A DNA stretch of 64,000 nucleotides. It comes from Samsonia erythrinae. Its GTDB lineage: Bacteria; Pseudomonadota; Gammaproteobacteria; Enterobacterales; Enterobacteriaceae. Below the pieces are notes generated by a model. That model had not been told where the DNA came from and did not search any database. It saw only the letters and a program-made list of their open reading frames with translations. Shown here piece after piece: positions 18,946-26,166 of the stretch (positions are counted from its first letter, which is position 1; each line of letters begins with the position of its first letter). Location of the stretch: NCBI RefSeq assembly GCF_004342665.1, contig NZ_SMBY01000001.1, forward strand, positions 906,950 through 970,949, written 5' to 3'. The position numbers and the translations under genes are program-made.

Positions 18946-19871
18946 TGTTTGCAGTATTAGGAAATATTGAATTTAACGTGATCGCCTACTGGGATGGTTT
19001 TGATGCGTCATTCGGTGCCGATTATGCCGAGCATAGTCGTATCGAAGGCAAACCCGGTCTGCAATTCATCGGCGCGAAGCTGGACGAAATTCGTATTAGC
19101 CTGGCGTTTCACCAACAGTACTGCACGCCGGATGTGGAGCTGATGCGGTTGAATGAGGCGATGCGGGCGCATCAGGCGATGGCGCTGGTCTTCGGTAACG
19201 GCGATTATCGCGGTTGGTTTGTGATAACCGCACTCACCTCAACCAGCCAGCACACCGACGCGAAGGGGAACATATTGGCGATGAATGCCGAGCTGACGCT
19301 GCGGGAATACATTGGCGACCCGAAGGATCCGCTCAAGCCGCCCGCGATAAAAGCCCCGATGCCTAACGTCAGCGCCATCACCAAGGCGGTCGAGAAAATG
19401 AGTGACTTTGCGACCTCGCTACGCACGGCCGTCACGTATGCCAGGAAGGCGCAATCGGCCTTTAAAGCGGTGAAAACCACCGTGCAGTTGGTAAAACGGA
19501 TGAAGAAAAATCCCGAAACCGCACTGTTGCAAATTCCCGGGTTGCTCACGCAAGTCGGAAATGTATTGACGCCGTTAAGTGAGGTGGAACCGGCGTTTAA
19601 AAAAACGGCGGAAACCATAACTGAGGCGGCGGCTCAGGCAGAGAAGATGATGCCTGAAATTACCGCGGTCAATAACGCAGCGAATGACACGCTGAAACAG
19701 GTCAGGAAAATTGCCGAGTTGTTGCAGGACGTCAATAGCAAAAACGTCATCGAGACGCTGGAAGCCATCAGTAAACATGTTGATGCCACTAGCGACACCT
19801 TTAAAAAGGCCGAACCTGCGTTGAGCAAGCTGACGGCGGAAATCGTGAAGAGGGTTAAAGATGCATATTGA
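18945..19871 (+). CDS. gpU-like tail protein with long helical extension
   Basis: 308 residues. The first 130 (MFAVLGNIEFNVIAYWDGFD; KPGLQFIGAKLDEIRISLAF; REYIGDP) match the P2 gpU family, a tail terminator/completion factor normally about 150-160 residues long. The remaining 175 or so residues are charged and helical (KKTAETITEAAAQAEKMMPE; DVNSKNVIETLEAISKHVDA) and are not part of the classic gpU. Overlaps of one base upstream and 11 bases downstream tie it to the tape measure and gpX. The extension may be a coiled-coil partner of the tape measure or baseplate hub; this is a guess. Confidence 0.8.
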   Translation: MFAVLGNIEFNVIAYWDGFDASFGADYAEHSRIEGKPGLQFIGAKLDEIRISLAFHQQYCTPDVELMRLNEAMRAHQAMALVFGNGDYRGWFVITALTSTSQHTDAKGNILAMNAELTLREYIGDPKDPLKPPAIKAPMPNVSAITKAVEKMSDFATSLRTAVTYARKAQSAFKAVKTTVQLVKRMKKNPETALLQIPGLLTQVGNVLTPLSEVEPAFKKTAETITEAAAQAEKMMPEITAVNNAANDTLKQVRKIAELLQDVNSKNVIETLEAISKHVDATSDTFKKAEPALSKLTAEIVKRVKDAY

Positions 19872-20073
19872 ACATGTCACCACGCAGAGTGAGCGATGGG
19901 ATACCTTGTCCTATCGGTATTACGGCGATCCGCTTGGCTATCCACGAATTATTGCCGCTAACCCGCATGTCCCCATTGTGCCGCTGTTGCCATCGGGTCT
20001 GGTGGTGCGGATCCCGATTATTGAGCAAGCAGAGACCCGCAAGACGGAGGATACCCCACCATGGCTGCGTTAA
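19861..20073 (+). CDS. gpX-like tail protein (LysM-type)
   Basis: 70 residues. ERWDTLSYRYYGDPLGYPRI followed by LLPSGLVVRIPI is the LysM-like fold of P2 gpX, a baseplate-hub component thought to link hub and peptidoglycan or tube. It overlaps both neighbours. Confidence 0.87.
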   Translation: MHIEHVTTQSERWDTLSYRYYGDPLGYPRIIAANPHVPIVPLLPSGLVVRIPIIEQAETRKTEDTPPWLR

Positions 20074-21215
20074 CGGAAGAACGGTTTTCTCCTGGGATAT
20101 CTGACGTCCTGCAACCGACGTTCACGCTGTGGTATCAGCAAAAAGATATCACCAATGATATCGCGCCGTATGTCACCAGCGTGACCTATACCGACAGCAT
20201 CAAGAATGAATCGGATGCGATTGAGGTCAGACTGGATGATACCGACGGCCGCTGGCTGGATAAGTGGTATCCCGGTACCGGCGATACCTTGTCGCTAAAG
20301 CTAGGCTATCGCGGTGAAACGCTGTTTAACTGCGGCACGTTCTCGATTGATGAGATTGAGGTCAGCGCGCCGCCCAGCGAAGTGACAATTCGCGGCGTGG
20401 CGACATCCGTTAATCGTGCGCTGAGAACCCAATCAAGTCGGGGATTTGAAGGGACAACGCTCGCCGCCATTGCGACGCGTATTGCGAAAAAGCATCAGTT
20501 GATACTGGTAGGAACGATTCAAAGTATCAGAATCGATCGCGTGACGCAGTATGCGGAAACCGATGTCGCATTTCTAAAGCGGCTCGCCAGCGAATATGGC
20601 TATGCCGTGAAAGTGGTCAGCGACCAACTGATCTTTTCCCATCTGGCGACGCTACGCGGTCAGGAGCCGGTTCGACAGGTTACACCGACGGATGTCACAC
20701 GTTTTTCACTGCGCGACACCATCAGCCACGTCTACAAAAACGCCAAGACGAAATATCAGAAAGGGAGCGAAAAGAAACTGATGGTTTATAACGTCGACGG
20801 GCGTGTGGAAAACGCCATGAAGTCTGCCGGTGTGGCGACCAGTGCGGATACGTTGAAAGTGAACGCGCGCGCGGCAGATGCCTCAGGGGCAAAAATAAAG
20901 ACGGCTGCCGCGCTGGATGCGCACAACGAAAAACAGCAAACGGGATCGATGACATTGATGGGTAGCCCGCAACTGGCGGCGGGAAATAAAATTGAGCTGG
21001 TGGCGTTCGGTCAGCTTTCGGGGCACTGGCTGATCGATTCGGCTCGCCATGTTCTGGAACGTGGCCGTGGTTACACCACAGAGATTGGACTGACTCGCGG
21101 GCCGATTACGGCGGGCAAGCGAAATCCGGACGGCGGAAAAACGCTGGTGACATACCACCCGGATGGCAGTTCGACAACGCGGAAAGTCAATAACCATAAG
21201 GAGAGGACATCATGA
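20061..21215 (+). CDS. Baseplate hub protein (gpD, late control D family)
   Basis: 384 residues of the P2 gpD family, the trimeric hub on which the spike sits. Family blocks include TVLQPTFTLWY-like PTFTLWYQQKDITNDIAPYV, RLDDTDGRWLDKWYP, and RFSLRDTISHVYKNAKTKYQ. The ATG at 20061 overlaps the gpX end by 13 bases, and its stop overlaps the gpV ATG by four. Contrary to the family name it is a structural protein. Confidence 0.9.
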   Translation: MAALTEERFSPGISDVLQPTFTLWYQQKDITNDIAPYVTSVTYTDSIKNESDAIEVRLDDTDGRWLDKWYPGTGDTLSLKLGYRGETLFNCGTFSIDEIEVSAPPSEVTIRGVATSVNRALRTQSSRGFEGTTLAAIATRIAKKHQLILVGTIQSIRIDRVTQYAETDVAFLKRLASEYGYAVKVVSDQLIFSHLATLRGQEPVRQVTPTDVTRFSLRDTISHVYKNAKTKYQKGSEKKLMVYNVDGRVENAMKSAGVATSADTLKVNARAADASGAKIKTAAALDAHNEKQQTGSMTLMGSPQLAAGNKIELVAFGQLSGHWLIDSARHVLERGRGYTTEIGLTRGPITAGKRNPDGGKTLVTYHPDGSSTTRKVNNHKERTS

Positions 21216-21793
21216 GTTTATCTCGCCGAATTGGCACCATCAGCGCGGTGGATGAAAAACTTGTCATGGTCCGCGTGCGTCTACCGGAGTGCGACAACCT
21301 GCGCACTGCCTGGCTGCCGGTATTACAGCGCAATACGCAGAATAATCGGGATTATTGGTTGCCGGATATTGGCGAACAGGTCGAGGTCTTGCTGGACGGC
21401 AACGGTGAAGACGGTCTGGTATTGGGCGCGATTTATTCCGCGACGGATGTGCCAGCCTTGGCGGATAAAAACAAAAGGGCGGTGACGTTCGCTGATGGCG
21501 CACAGATTGAATACGATCGCCGAACGCATACGTTAACGATCAACGGCGGCGTGCAGCACATCGCGATTAGCGGCGGTATCGACGTGGTGGTTAATGCTGA
21601 ACGTGTCACTCTCGATGCGCCAGAAACGACGGTGACTGGCAAGCTCGTGGTACAGGGTGCGTTATCCTACGAGAATGGGATGTCCGGTTCCGGCGGCGTC
21701 AGCTTCAGCGGCGATGTCACCGTCTCCGGCAACGTCAGCGCCAGCGGCAGCGTCATGGACGCCGGCGGCAACTCCAATCATCACTCGCACTAA
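21212..21793 (+). CDS. Baseplate spike protein (gpV) with metal-binding tip
   Basis: 193 residues. An OB-fold N-terminal domain (SLSRRIGTISAVDEKLVMVR; NNRDYWLPDIGEQVEVLLDG) leads to a beta-helix (VTFADGAQIEYD; GGVSFSGDVTVSGNVSASGS) and ends NSNHHSH. Terminal HxH histidines coordinate an iron ion in the P2 and Phi92 spike tips, so this is a complete, sharpened membrane-piercing spike. Integrity of the tip argues that the particle is still functional. Confidence 0.92.
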   Translation: MSLSRRIGTISAVDEKLVMVRVRLPECDNLRTAWLPVLQRNTQNNRDYWLPDIGEQVEVLLDGNGEDGLVLGAIYSATDVPALADKNKRAVTFADGAQIEYDRRTHTLTINGGVQHIAISGGIDVVVNAERVTLDAPETTVTGKLVVQGALSYENGMSGSGGVSFSGDVTVSGNVSASGSVMDAGGNSNHHSH

Positions 21794-21799
21794 CGTTTT

Positions 21800-21817
21800 T
21801 CTAAACCGCTTTAATAT
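21800..21817 (+). promoter_or_regulatory. Tailocin shared 18-bp motif, copy D
   Basis: TCTAAACCGCTTTAATAT, 35 bases before gpW, in the only intergenic gap of the baseplate genes. TAAA-CCGC-TTTA is a perfect short dyad. Confidence 0.5.
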
Positions 21818-21831
21818 TTCTTCCTCTCACC

Positions 21832-21850
21832 GGGGGCGACAATAGCCCCC
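21832..21850 (+). promoter_or_regulatory. Hairpin directly in front of the gpW start codon
   Basis: GGGGGC pairs with GCCCCC around GACAATA; the ATG of gpW follows one base later. No free Shine-Dalgarno is visible. It could end the upstream transcript, or limit gpW translation; the sequence does not decide. Confidence 0.45.
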
Positions 21851-21851
21851 T

Positions 21852-22199
21852 ATGAAAACTCAATCTGTTTTTTGGCAACCGGCGCTGCAACGTCCCGGCG
21901 ACATCGTCGAAGGAACGGCAGATATCCGGCAGGCGATTCACATCATCCTGCGGACTCCCTGCGGCAGTGACCCACATCGGCCTGACTTTGGTAGCCGTCT
22001 ACATCTGTATCTCGATTATCCGATCGATCGTGCGATCCCGCATGTCGTCAGAGAATCGGTAGAGGCGATCAAACGATGGGAACCTCGCTGCCAGCTATTG
22101 GCGGTTAAACCTTCTGTGAATGGGGATCACCTGACACTGCTTGTTAGCTGGAAAACTGCTAACGGCGCGACACAGACCACGGAGTTGTTATGGCGCTGA
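21852..22199 (+). CDS. Baseplate wedge protein (gpW / T4 gp25-like)
   Basis: 115 residues with the family blocks DIRQAIHIILRTPCGSDPHR and PDFGSRLHLYLDYP. It is the gp25-like wedge component that nucleates sheath assembly. It overlaps gpJ by 10 bases. Its ATG lies immediately behind a hairpin, unlike its neighbours, which have normal Shine-Dalgarno sites or coupling. Confidence 0.9.
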   Translation: MKTQSVFWQPALQRPGDIVEGTADIRQAIHIILRTPCGSDPHRPDFGSRLHLYLDYPIDRAIPHVVRESVEAIKRWEPRCQLLAVKPSVNGDHLTLLVSWKTANGATQTTELLWR

Positions 22200-23293
22200 C
22201 AGAACCCGATTTTATTGAACGCGATGCGGCGAAGATCACCGCTGAAATGATCGCGAAATATGAAGCTGACTCAGGGAAAACACTCTATCCGGCGCAGGCG
22301 GAACGCCTGCTGATTAACCTTTTTGCCTACCGGGAAACCTTATTGCGTAGCGCGGTTCAGGAAGCCGCCAAGCAGAACCTGGTCGCGTTTGCTCGTGCAC
22401 CGATGCTGGATTATCTGGCTGAACTGGTTGGCGTCTACCGTTTGGCGGCGCAACCGGCGCGGGCAGAGCTCCGTTTCACCGCCGAAACGCCCTTACTCAG
22501 CGATCTGCTGATCCCGGCGGGTACGCGCGTCAGCGCCTCTGATAGCGTAATTTTCGCGACAGACAACGACGCGTTACTGCGAGCGAACGGCAGCGGCGTC
22601 ACGGTGGTGGCGACCTGCACCGAGACTGGTGACGTCGGCAATGACTGGTTGCCCGCCCAAATCAGTACGCTACTGGATGATATTGGTGATAGCGATTTAA
22701 GCGTCACGAATATCACTAAGAGCAGCGGCGGTTCCGCCGAAGAAGATGACGATCGCCTGCGTGAACGTATTCAACTGGCGCCGGAATCGTTTAGTACGGC
22801 GGGCTCGAAGCTGGCGTATCGCTTCCACGCGATGCGTGCACATCAAAATATTGTCGACGTCGCGGTGCTGTCGCCCGAACCGGGCGAGGTGGTGCTTTAT
22901 CCGTTGCTCAGTACCGGCCTGCCGGACAATAGCCTGCTTTCGCTGGTGGAAAGTTTTTGCTCCGACGAACAGGTGCGTCCACTGACCGATTTTGTCTCCG
23001 CCAAATCCCCCACTCAGGTGGATTACGCTATTAACGCCAAACTGACGCTGTTTAACGGTGAACAGGCTGGCGTCGTTCAGGCTGCGGCGGAGAAAGCGGT
23101 ACAGGCCTGGGTTGAGACCCGTACTGCAACGTTGGGACGGGACATTGTCCCAAGCCAGATTATCGCCGCGCTCTCCATCCCCGGGGTGTATCAGGTGGAG
23201 CTCGTTTCTCCAACATTGATGGTACTTGATGACAGCGAATGGGCGAACTGCACGGGTATCAGTATCGGCGTCGTCGGGGTGTCGAATGGTTGA
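22190..23293 (+). CDS. Baseplate protein J family
   Basis: 367 residues of the P2 gpJ/Mu gp47 wedge family. MALTEPDFIERDAAKITAEM, LLINLFAYRETLLRSAVQEA and GSAEEDDDRLRERIQLAPES are characteristic. It forms baseplate arms with gpI. Coupled by overlaps at both ends. Confidence 0.92.
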   Translation: MALTEPDFIERDAAKITAEMIAKYEADSGKTLYPAQAERLLINLFAYRETLLRSAVQEAAKQNLVAFARAPMLDYLAELVGVYRLAAQPARAELRFTAETPLLSDLLIPAGTRVSASDSVIFATDNDALLRANGSGVTVVATCTETGDVGNDWLPAQISTLLDDIGDSDLSVTNITKSSGGSAEEDDDRLRERIQLAPESFSTAGSKLAYRFHAMRAHQNIVDVAVLSPEPGEVVLYPLLSTGLPDNSLLSLVESFCSDEQVRPLTDFVSAKSPTQVDYAINAKLTLFNGEQAGVVQAAAEKAVQAWVETRTATLGRDIVPSQIIAALSIPGVYQVELVSPTLMVLDDSEWANCTGISIGVVGVSNG

Positions 23294-23867
23294 TTCATTG
23301 CAATTGCTGCCGCCACCGCTGGCTGCCGATGCCCGTTTTCGTTCGTTGGCGAGGTTGGCCGATCGATTTGATGACATCGATCTGAATGCTTTGTTGGTTT
23401 ATCTGGTCGACATCGCGGATGAAAGTGCTTTGCCCTGGCTGGCCGAACAGTTCTCGTTATTTGGTGACGGCTGGGAACTGGCGGAGTCGGATGATTCCAA
23501 ACGTGCCTTGATCAAAGCCGCCATTGACCTGCATCGCAGCAAAGGTACGCCCTGGAGCATTAAAGAGATCATCCGCCGTCTTGGCTTCGGCGACAGTACG
23601 TTGATCGAAAATATTGGTCGTCTGAGCTACGACGGTGAAACCACCTACAACAGCCTTTATGTACACGGCGACAAAGCGGCGTGGGCGGTTTATCGCGTCC
23701 TGCTAAAACAACCGATTACCAACGATCAGGCCAGAATGTTGCGCAATGCCATTGGGGCGTTTGCTCCGGCGAGGTGTCACCTGGCCAGCATCGAATATTG
23801 GGAAGTGCCTATCCGCTACAACCGGACGGCAATATACGACAGTAACTACAATCACGGGAGCGCTTGA
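23286..23867 (+). CDS. Tail protein I family (baseplate arm)
   Basis: 193 residues from the ATG at 23286, which overlaps the gpJ stop by eight bases; an upstream in-frame ATG lies inside gpJ. MVDSLQLLPPPLAADARFRS, LPWLAEQFSLFGDGWELAES and RSKGTPWSIKEIIRRLGFGD fit P2 gpI. It links the wedge to the tail fibre, whose gene follows. Confidence 0.9.
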   Translation: MVDSLQLLPPPLAADARFRSLARLADRFDDIDLNALLVYLVDIADESALPWLAEQFSLFGDGWELAESDDSKRALIKAAIDLHRSKGTPWSIKEIIRRLGFGDSTLIENIGRLSYDGETTYNSLYVHGDKAAWAVYRVLLKQPITNDQARMLRNAIGAFAPARCHLASIEYWEVPIRYNRTAIYDSNYNHGSA

Positions 23868-23869
23868 AC

Positions 23870-25651
23870 ATGGCGAATTTGTCAGAGAACCCACAGTGGG
23901 TTGACGGCATTTATCAAATCGAAACGTCGGATCCGGTCGTGGGTGGACCCGACGGCATTTCAAATCGGCAGGCTAAAGAACTGGCCAGTCGCACCAGTTA
24001 TTTGAAGAAAGAGCAGGAAAAAACAGGCAGCGATCTGGCGGCTCACGCCGCCGCCGCCGATCCGCATACGCAATACGCGCCGAAGGCGAATCCAATCTTC
24101 ACCGGCACGCCGAAAGCGCCAACGCCAGCAACCGACAGCAATAGCCAGCAGGTGGCGACAACGGCGTTTGTGAAATCTGTTGCGGCAGCGTTAGTGAATG
24201 GCGCGCCCGCGGCATTGGATACGTTACAGGAACTGGCGAAAGCGATTGGCAACGATCCAAATTTTTCGACAACCGTATTAGCAGAGTTAGCGAAAAAGCT
24301 CCCGCTGTCTGGCGGAACGATGAACGGAACGCTGGTTTCCTCAATAGCTGACGCATTGCGCATGGTGAATGGTGGCTACGGTGTCACCCTGCGTAATGAT
24401 GGTAGTGATTTTTACTTATTGCTGACCGATAAAGATGATCCGTTAGGTAAATGGAACAGTTTGCGCCCGTTCAGGATTAATCTGGCTACGGGTGATGTCG
24501 CGCTGGGGCATAAAGTTGATGCCAACACGCTGCTGGAAAAAGGCCAGCGCGTTTATAGTCCCAATAATAAGCCGACTGCCGCGGATATCGGTGCTTTGCC
24601 TGCAAATGGAACAGCGGCATCGGCGACCAAACTGTCAATGGCCAGGAAAATTGCTGGTGTGGCATTTGACGGCACTGCGGACATTGTGCTCACACCAGCT
24701 AATGTGGGGGCGCTACCTGCCGCAGGCACGGCGGCGGCGGCGACTAAACTGGCTGTTGCGAGGAAAATTGCAGGCGTGGCGTTTGATGGTACGGCGGATA
24801 TAGATATTAACTCTCAGGGTGTTTTCGCTACCTCTTTATCTATTGGCAATGCCGTGGATTTGAATACCTATACTTCCCCAGGGTTATACCATCAGGCGCA
24901 AAATGTGCAGGCCGCTTCAGGAAAAAACTACCCAGAAGCGCAAGCGGGGTCTCTTGAAGTACTGAAACATGCTGGTATTACGCAGATTTACCGTATCTAC
25001 AATAATTCCCGTTGTTACAAACGGACCCAATATTCGGGGGCGTGGTCTGCATGGGTGCTGAATTACGATACGGCAAATAAGCCTACAGCGGCGGATGTTG
25101 GTGCTTTACCTGCAGGCGGGACGGCAGCAGCCGCAACCAAACTGGCGACAGCTCGAACCATTAACGGCGTGGCATTTGACGGCACAGCGAATATCGCTCT
25201 AACGCCGGCAAATATCGGGGCATTGCCAACTGCAGGAACGGCAGCGGCAGCGACTAAACTGGTGACAGCACGCAAGATCAATGGTGTTGCATTTGACGGG
25301 ACAAAAGATATCACCCTTACTCCCGAAAACCTCGGTTTTAAAGAAATCATTGAAACGGGGACTGGTACTGGATATTACTGGCGAAAATATGCAGGTGGGG
25401 TAATTGAGATTTTTGCAAATGTTGATGTCATCATAGGTGTGACACAAGATGTTTTATTTCCTGTAAAAACGAAAGACGTGATCTTTATTGTTACTAATGA
25501 CATTGGGGGATATGCAGGACCTAATGCGTATACAGTGCGCGTGAGTAATGTGACTAACGCCGGATTTTCCGTTTCCTGGGATCGTTTTAATGAACACGGC
25601 AGTGGTAATACAAAAAGGCTGTACTATCACATTATTGCCAATGTTGCATGA
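23870..25651 (+). CDS. Tail fibre protein with invertible C-terminus
   Basis: 593 residues from the ATG at 23870 (GGGAG nine bases upstream; an in-frame TTG at 23864 is the alternative). The N-terminus MANLSENPQWVDGIYQIETS attaches to the baseplate; the middle has four copies of a roughly 33-residue shaft repeat (ATKL.xAR.I.GVAFDGT.DI.LTP.N.GALP). The crossover-site codons read TPENLGF at 484-490; the last 103 residues are the receptor-binding tip currently in expressing orientation. An alternative tip lies downstream on the other strand. It decides which bacterial surface the tailocin binds. No tail-fibre assembly chaperone gene follows. Confidence 0.93.
   Translation: MANLSENPQWVDGIYQIETSDPVVGGPDGISNRQAKELASRTSYLKKEQEKTGSDLAAHAAAADPHTQYAPKANPIFTGTPKAPTPATDSNSQQVATTAFVKSVAAALVNGAPAALDTLQELAKAIGNDPNFSTTVLAELAKKLPLSGGTMNGTLVSSIADALRMVNGGYGVTLRNDGSDFYLLLTDKDDPLGKWNSLRPFRINLATGDVALGHKVDANTLLEKGQRVYSPNNKPTAADIGALPANGTAASATKLSMARKIAGVAFDGTADIVLTPANVGALPAAGTAAAATKLAVARKIAGVAFDGTADIDINSQGVFATSLSIGNAVDLNTYTSPGLYHQAQNVQAASGKNYPEAQAGSLEVLKHAGITQIYRIYNNSRCYKRTQYSGAWSAWVLNYDTANKPTAADVGALPAGGTAAAATKLATARTINGVAFDGTANIALTPANIGALPTAGTAAAATKLVTARKINGVAFDGTKDITLTPENLGFKEIIETGTGTGYYWRKYAGGVIEIFANVDVIIGVTQDVLFPVKTKDVIFIVTNDIGGYAGPNAYTVRVSNVTNAGFSVSWDRFNEHGSGNTKRLYYHIIANVA
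24585..25335 (+). repeat. Internal shaft repeats in the tail fibre
   Basis: Four related units encoding ATKL...ARKI.GVAFDGTADI...N.GALP, two near 24585-24805 and two near 25090-25335, separated by a unique segment (GVFATSLSIGNAVDLNTYTS and onward). The pattern PTAADIGALP/PTAADVGALP opens each pair. This is the Phage_fiber_2-type shaft repeat, and it may recombine. Confidence 0.8.
25319..25339 (+). repeat. Left DNA-inversion crossover site (gix/cix-like)
   Basis: Contains GAAAACCTCGGTTTT, whose AAAACCTCGGTTT core equals the centre of the Mu gix site. It lies inside the fibre gene and encodes TPENLGF, keeping the frame on both sides of the crossover. Confidence 0.88.
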
Positions 25652-25655
25652 ATTA

Positions 25656-25672
25656 GTGGCCCACTGGGCCAC
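25656..25672. terminator. Symmetric hairpin between the two convergent fibre tips
   Basis: GTGGCCC-ACT-GGGCCAC lies four bases after the fibre stop and eight before the end of the opposite module. Being symmetric and inside the invertible segment it can serve whichever module is expressed. It has no T-tract. Confidence 0.6.
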
Positions 25673-25680
25673 AATACACA

Positions 25681-26040
25681 CTACGCCAATTTAATGACTC
25701 GCAAACGGTATTTTGCACTGTTTATAGCTGAGTTCCACGGGTTAACGTCCCATACCCCACCTCGACTAATTGCATTTGTGCCAGTTTTCACAATGATTGT
25801 TTTTTCATTTAAAAATCCGGCAGCGATGCCAAATGTCGAACCAGCATTAGTTCCCTCATAGATGCAGTTAGGTGCTACCCCCCATTCATTATCAACCTGC
25901 AGCTCAACCTGAATTACGCAACCCAATGTTTCGAATGGGCTGGCCACCTCTAACCGACTATTTACTGTAATTGTGGCAGGAGCGCTGGCAGAGCCATTTG
26001 GATAAATAACAGATTCTACAAAACCGAGGTTTTCAGGAGT
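25681..26040 (-). CDS. Silent alternative tail-fibre C-terminal module
   Basis: Minus-strand open frame that begins in the right crossover site with the same seven codons as the fibre (TPENLGF), then continues VESVIYPNGSASAPATITVN for 112 residues to the stop at 25681. It has no promoter or convincing start of its own; a GTG (VASPFETLG) inside is unlikely to be used. It becomes the fibre tip after inversion. Sequence differs completely from the active tip, so it should confer another receptor specificity. Parts such as WGVAPNCIYEGTNAGS suggest a compact beta-rich head. Confidence 0.88.
   Translation of the reverse strand, partial: TPENLGFVESVIYPNGSASAPATITVNSRLEVASPFETLGCVIQVELQVDNEWGVAPNCIYEGTNAGSTFGIAAGFLNEKTIIVKTGTNAISRGGVWDVNPWNSAINSAKYRLRVIKLA
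26020..26040 (-). repeat. Right DNA-inversion crossover site
   Basis: On the minus strand it reads like the left site with a single T/C difference, sharing GAAAACCTCGGTTTT. Its inverted orientation predicts inversion, not deletion. It lies 61 bases before the invertase start. Confidence 0.88.
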
Positions 26041-26157
26041 GCTTACTCGTTCCTAATTTGAAAGAATCGCTGCTTTTGTGATGAATGGGAACTTGTTAAA
26101 CATGGCGAAAATCGGTTACATGCGTGTATCAACAAATGACCAACGGAGTGATTTGCA

Positions 26158-26166
26158 GCGTGATGC
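26158..26166 (+). repeat. 9-bp target-site duplication, left copy (right copy 27222-27230)
   Basis: GCGTGATGC occurs immediately outside both ends of the insertion sequence. It corresponds to invertase coding sequence (within LQRDA). Confidence 0.93.

Larger units (their letters stand above)
25319..26040. other. Invertible tail-fibre segment
   Basis: 722-bp segment bounded by two inverted 21-bp crossover sites that agree at 20 of 21 bases. The + orientation gives the present fibre end; inversion would join the fibre body in frame to the module now on the minus strand. The layout (fibre, segment, invertase) copies the Mu G segment with gin. A related tail-fibre inversion is known from carotovoricin Er of Pectobacterium. 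Confidence 0.9.

Noticed and set aside
22697..23377. 226-codon minus-strand frame opposite baseplate J
   Set aside because: Lies fully across the well-supported gpJ/gpI genes; composition is shadow-like.
25681..25947. Minus-strand 88-codon frame as an independent hypothetical gene
   Set aside because: It is the 3' part of the alternative fibre module; it starts at an internal GTG with no ribosome site and joins the fibre frame through the crossover site.
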